Below, in pieces: positions 62,918 through 64,000 of a stretch of 64,000 nt of DNA; the first letter of the stretch is position 1; each line of letters begins with the position of its first letter. The stretch comes from Microbacterium sp. LWO14-1.2. GTDB lineage: Bacteria > Actinomycetota > Actinomycetes > Actinomycetales > Microbacteriaceae. Location: positions 1,302,001 to 1,366,000 of the forward strand of contig NZ_CP151633.1 in NCBI RefSeq assembly GCF_038397715.1, in the 5' to 3' direction. The notes under the pieces are model-generated. The model ran no database searches and was not told where the DNA came from. It worked only from the letters and a program-made list of their open reading frames with translations. The translations under genes and the position numbers were made by a program.

Positions 62918-64000
62918 GCGAGCACCTTCTGCAGTGCGAGGGGCACCTGTTCGAGAGCGCCGATCGTGACGACGTCGGCCTCGCCGATGCGACGGAGGGC
63001 GGGGGCGGTCACGCTGCGATCGGCGACCACCGCGAGCACCTTCGCGCCGAAGGGCAGGCGGGCGCACGCGACGCGCAGGTCATCGGTGTCGACCCGCGAA
63101 CCGCACACGAGCACCACGACGCTCGCGAGGGGCATGGTGCGCGACAGAACGCCGGCGAGCTGGTCGATGCCGCCGTCACGGGGCTTGGAGTACTCGACGC
63201 CCGAGAGCGAGTCGAGCAGCTGCTTGCCCGTGCCGGCGGCGAGCTCGCGCCCCTGCACGCGCACGTCGACGCGCTGCGAGTCGCGGATGGCGCGGAGCCC
63301 GATGGAGCCGGCCGCCGAGATCGCCAGCTCGAAGTCGTCGTCGGTGGCGTAGTCGCCGGCCGAGCGCGAGAGGCCGATCACGAAGTGCGAGCGGCGGGTC
63401 TCCTCGTACTGGCGGACCATCATCGTGCCGGTGCGCGCGGTCGAGCGCCAGTGCACGTGGCGCAGGTCGTCGCCCGGCTGATACTCGAGCAGGGCGTGGA
63501 ACGAGACGTCGTCGCGCGAGAGGTCGGCGGCCGGCAGGCCCTCGAGGTCGCGGAGGTAGCCGAGCGACTGGCCGTCGAACAGCACCGTGCGGGGGTGTAC
63601 GTACAGGTCGACGGGCTCGTCGCGACGGTGCGCGCGCTCGAACAGCCCGAGCGGATCGCCGCGCACGACGCTGACGGGGCCGACCTTCACGACCGCGCGC
63701 TTCTGCGTGGGGATCGCGAACAGCTCCTCCGCCTCCTCGCCGGGAGCGAGACGCTGGATGCCGAACTCGCCGCGCCCCGAGCCGACGGGCAGCACGACGC
63801 GGGAGGGCAGGATCGCCCTGGCGCCGCGGTTCGCGAGGGTGAGCGCGCCGACCGCGCGTTCACCGACGACCACGCGGGTGCGCGCGAGATCGAGCGAGAC
63901 GTCGTAGGCGGTGCGGCCGATGAGGAACAGCGCGCACAGCCCGACGGTGAGGGCGATCACGACGGCGGCGACGGTGAATTCCGCCCACCCCGCGATCTGA
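62914..64000 (-). CDS. DUF58 family protein, 5' end missing
   Basis: The minus-strand frame runs to the last base, so the start is outside. 361 codons are visible. An N-terminal hydrophobic stretch (FTVAAVVIALTVGLCALFLIG) is followed by a beta-rich domain (RTRVVVGERAVGALTLANRG) and the DUF58 core HALLEYQPGDDLRHVHWRST near the middle. DUF58 proteins are usually encoded with a MoxR AAA+ ATPase and a TgpA-like protein and act in envelope or secretion processes. The next gene beyond the window is probably MoxR. The stop overlaps the TgpA-like start (ATGA). Confidence 0.92.
   Translation of the reverse strand, partial: QIAGWAEFTVAAVVIALTVGLCALFLIGRTAYDVSLDLARTRVVVGERAVGALTLANRGARAILPSRVVLPVGSGRGEFGIQRLAPGEEAEELFAIPTQKRAVVKVGPVSVVRGDPLGLFERAHRRDEPVDLYVHPRTVLFDGQSLGYLRDLEGLPAADLSRDDVSFHALLEYQPGDDLRHVHWRSTARTGTMMVRQYEETRRSHFVIGLSRSAGDYATDDDFELAISAAGSIGLRAIRDSQRVDVRVQGRELAAGTGKQLLDSLSGVEYSKPRDGGIDQLAGVLSRTMPLASVVVLVCGSRVDTDDLRVACARLPFGAKVLAVVADRSVTAPALRRIGEADVVTIGALEQVPLALQKVLA

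Overview
The window reads as the chromosome of a high-GC Gram-positive actinobacterium, most likely a Microbacteriaceae member close to Microbacterium. Signs are the strong C/G third-codon bias, the frequent GAT-GCC codon pair, ATGA/GTGA stop-start overlaps, leaderless promoters, a fused RmlC-RmlD, a mycoredoxin, and an actinobacterial (ESX-like) type VII secretion locus. The genus is inference. I saw no rRNA, tRNA, CRISPR array, insertion sequence or phage gene, and no gene-free stretch longer than about 200 bases.

Region 1 (1-29543) is a surface-polysaccharide locus. It holds a phosphoglycosyl transferase, several glycosyltransferases (one an in-frame GT2-GT4 fusion), a flippase, a polymerase/ligase, a Wzz-type tyrosine autokinase with its low-molecular-weight tyrosine phosphatase, and a dTDP-rhamnose operon (rmlA, rmlB, fused rmlC-rmlD). 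It also holds a polyprenyl-phosphate glycosyltransferase fused to GtrA, a CDP-alcohol phosphotransferase and a nucleotidyltransferase. Embedded in it are three large secreted proteins that share one undescribed module of about 200 residues: a beta-helix protein and two beta-propeller/LamG/PKD giants. The two giants also share a nearly identical 466-bp block with atypical codon usage. Four genes here carry paired CTGGGGA boxes directly upstream of their starts.

Region 2 (29557-35577) is a short run of housekeeping genes: an iron-box-controlled SIP-like domain protein, a mycoredoxin, an aldehyde dehydrogenase, an MBL-fold hydrolase, a neutral zinc protease, malate dehydrogenase, and a degenerate resolvase-like domain. 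Several look leaderless.

Region 3 (35674-64000) is the type VII secretion locus followed by a phospho-signalling and envelope module. The parts are two WXG100 proteins, EccC, two EccD paralogues, EccB, MycP, a YbaB/EspL-like protein, four candidate secreted or accessory proteins, and two divergent FHA-HTH proteins. These are followed by a Ser/Thr kinase, an FHA protein, a PP2C phosphatase, RDD-FHA proteins, a TgpA-like protein lacking its catalytic Cys, and a DUF58 protein. No EccE was found. Three promoters in this region share one palindrome (TGGGNA..NNCTNCCC) placed 23-24 bp upstream of a -10 hexamer, which points to a dedicated regulator. This shared operator is the most novel signal I see.
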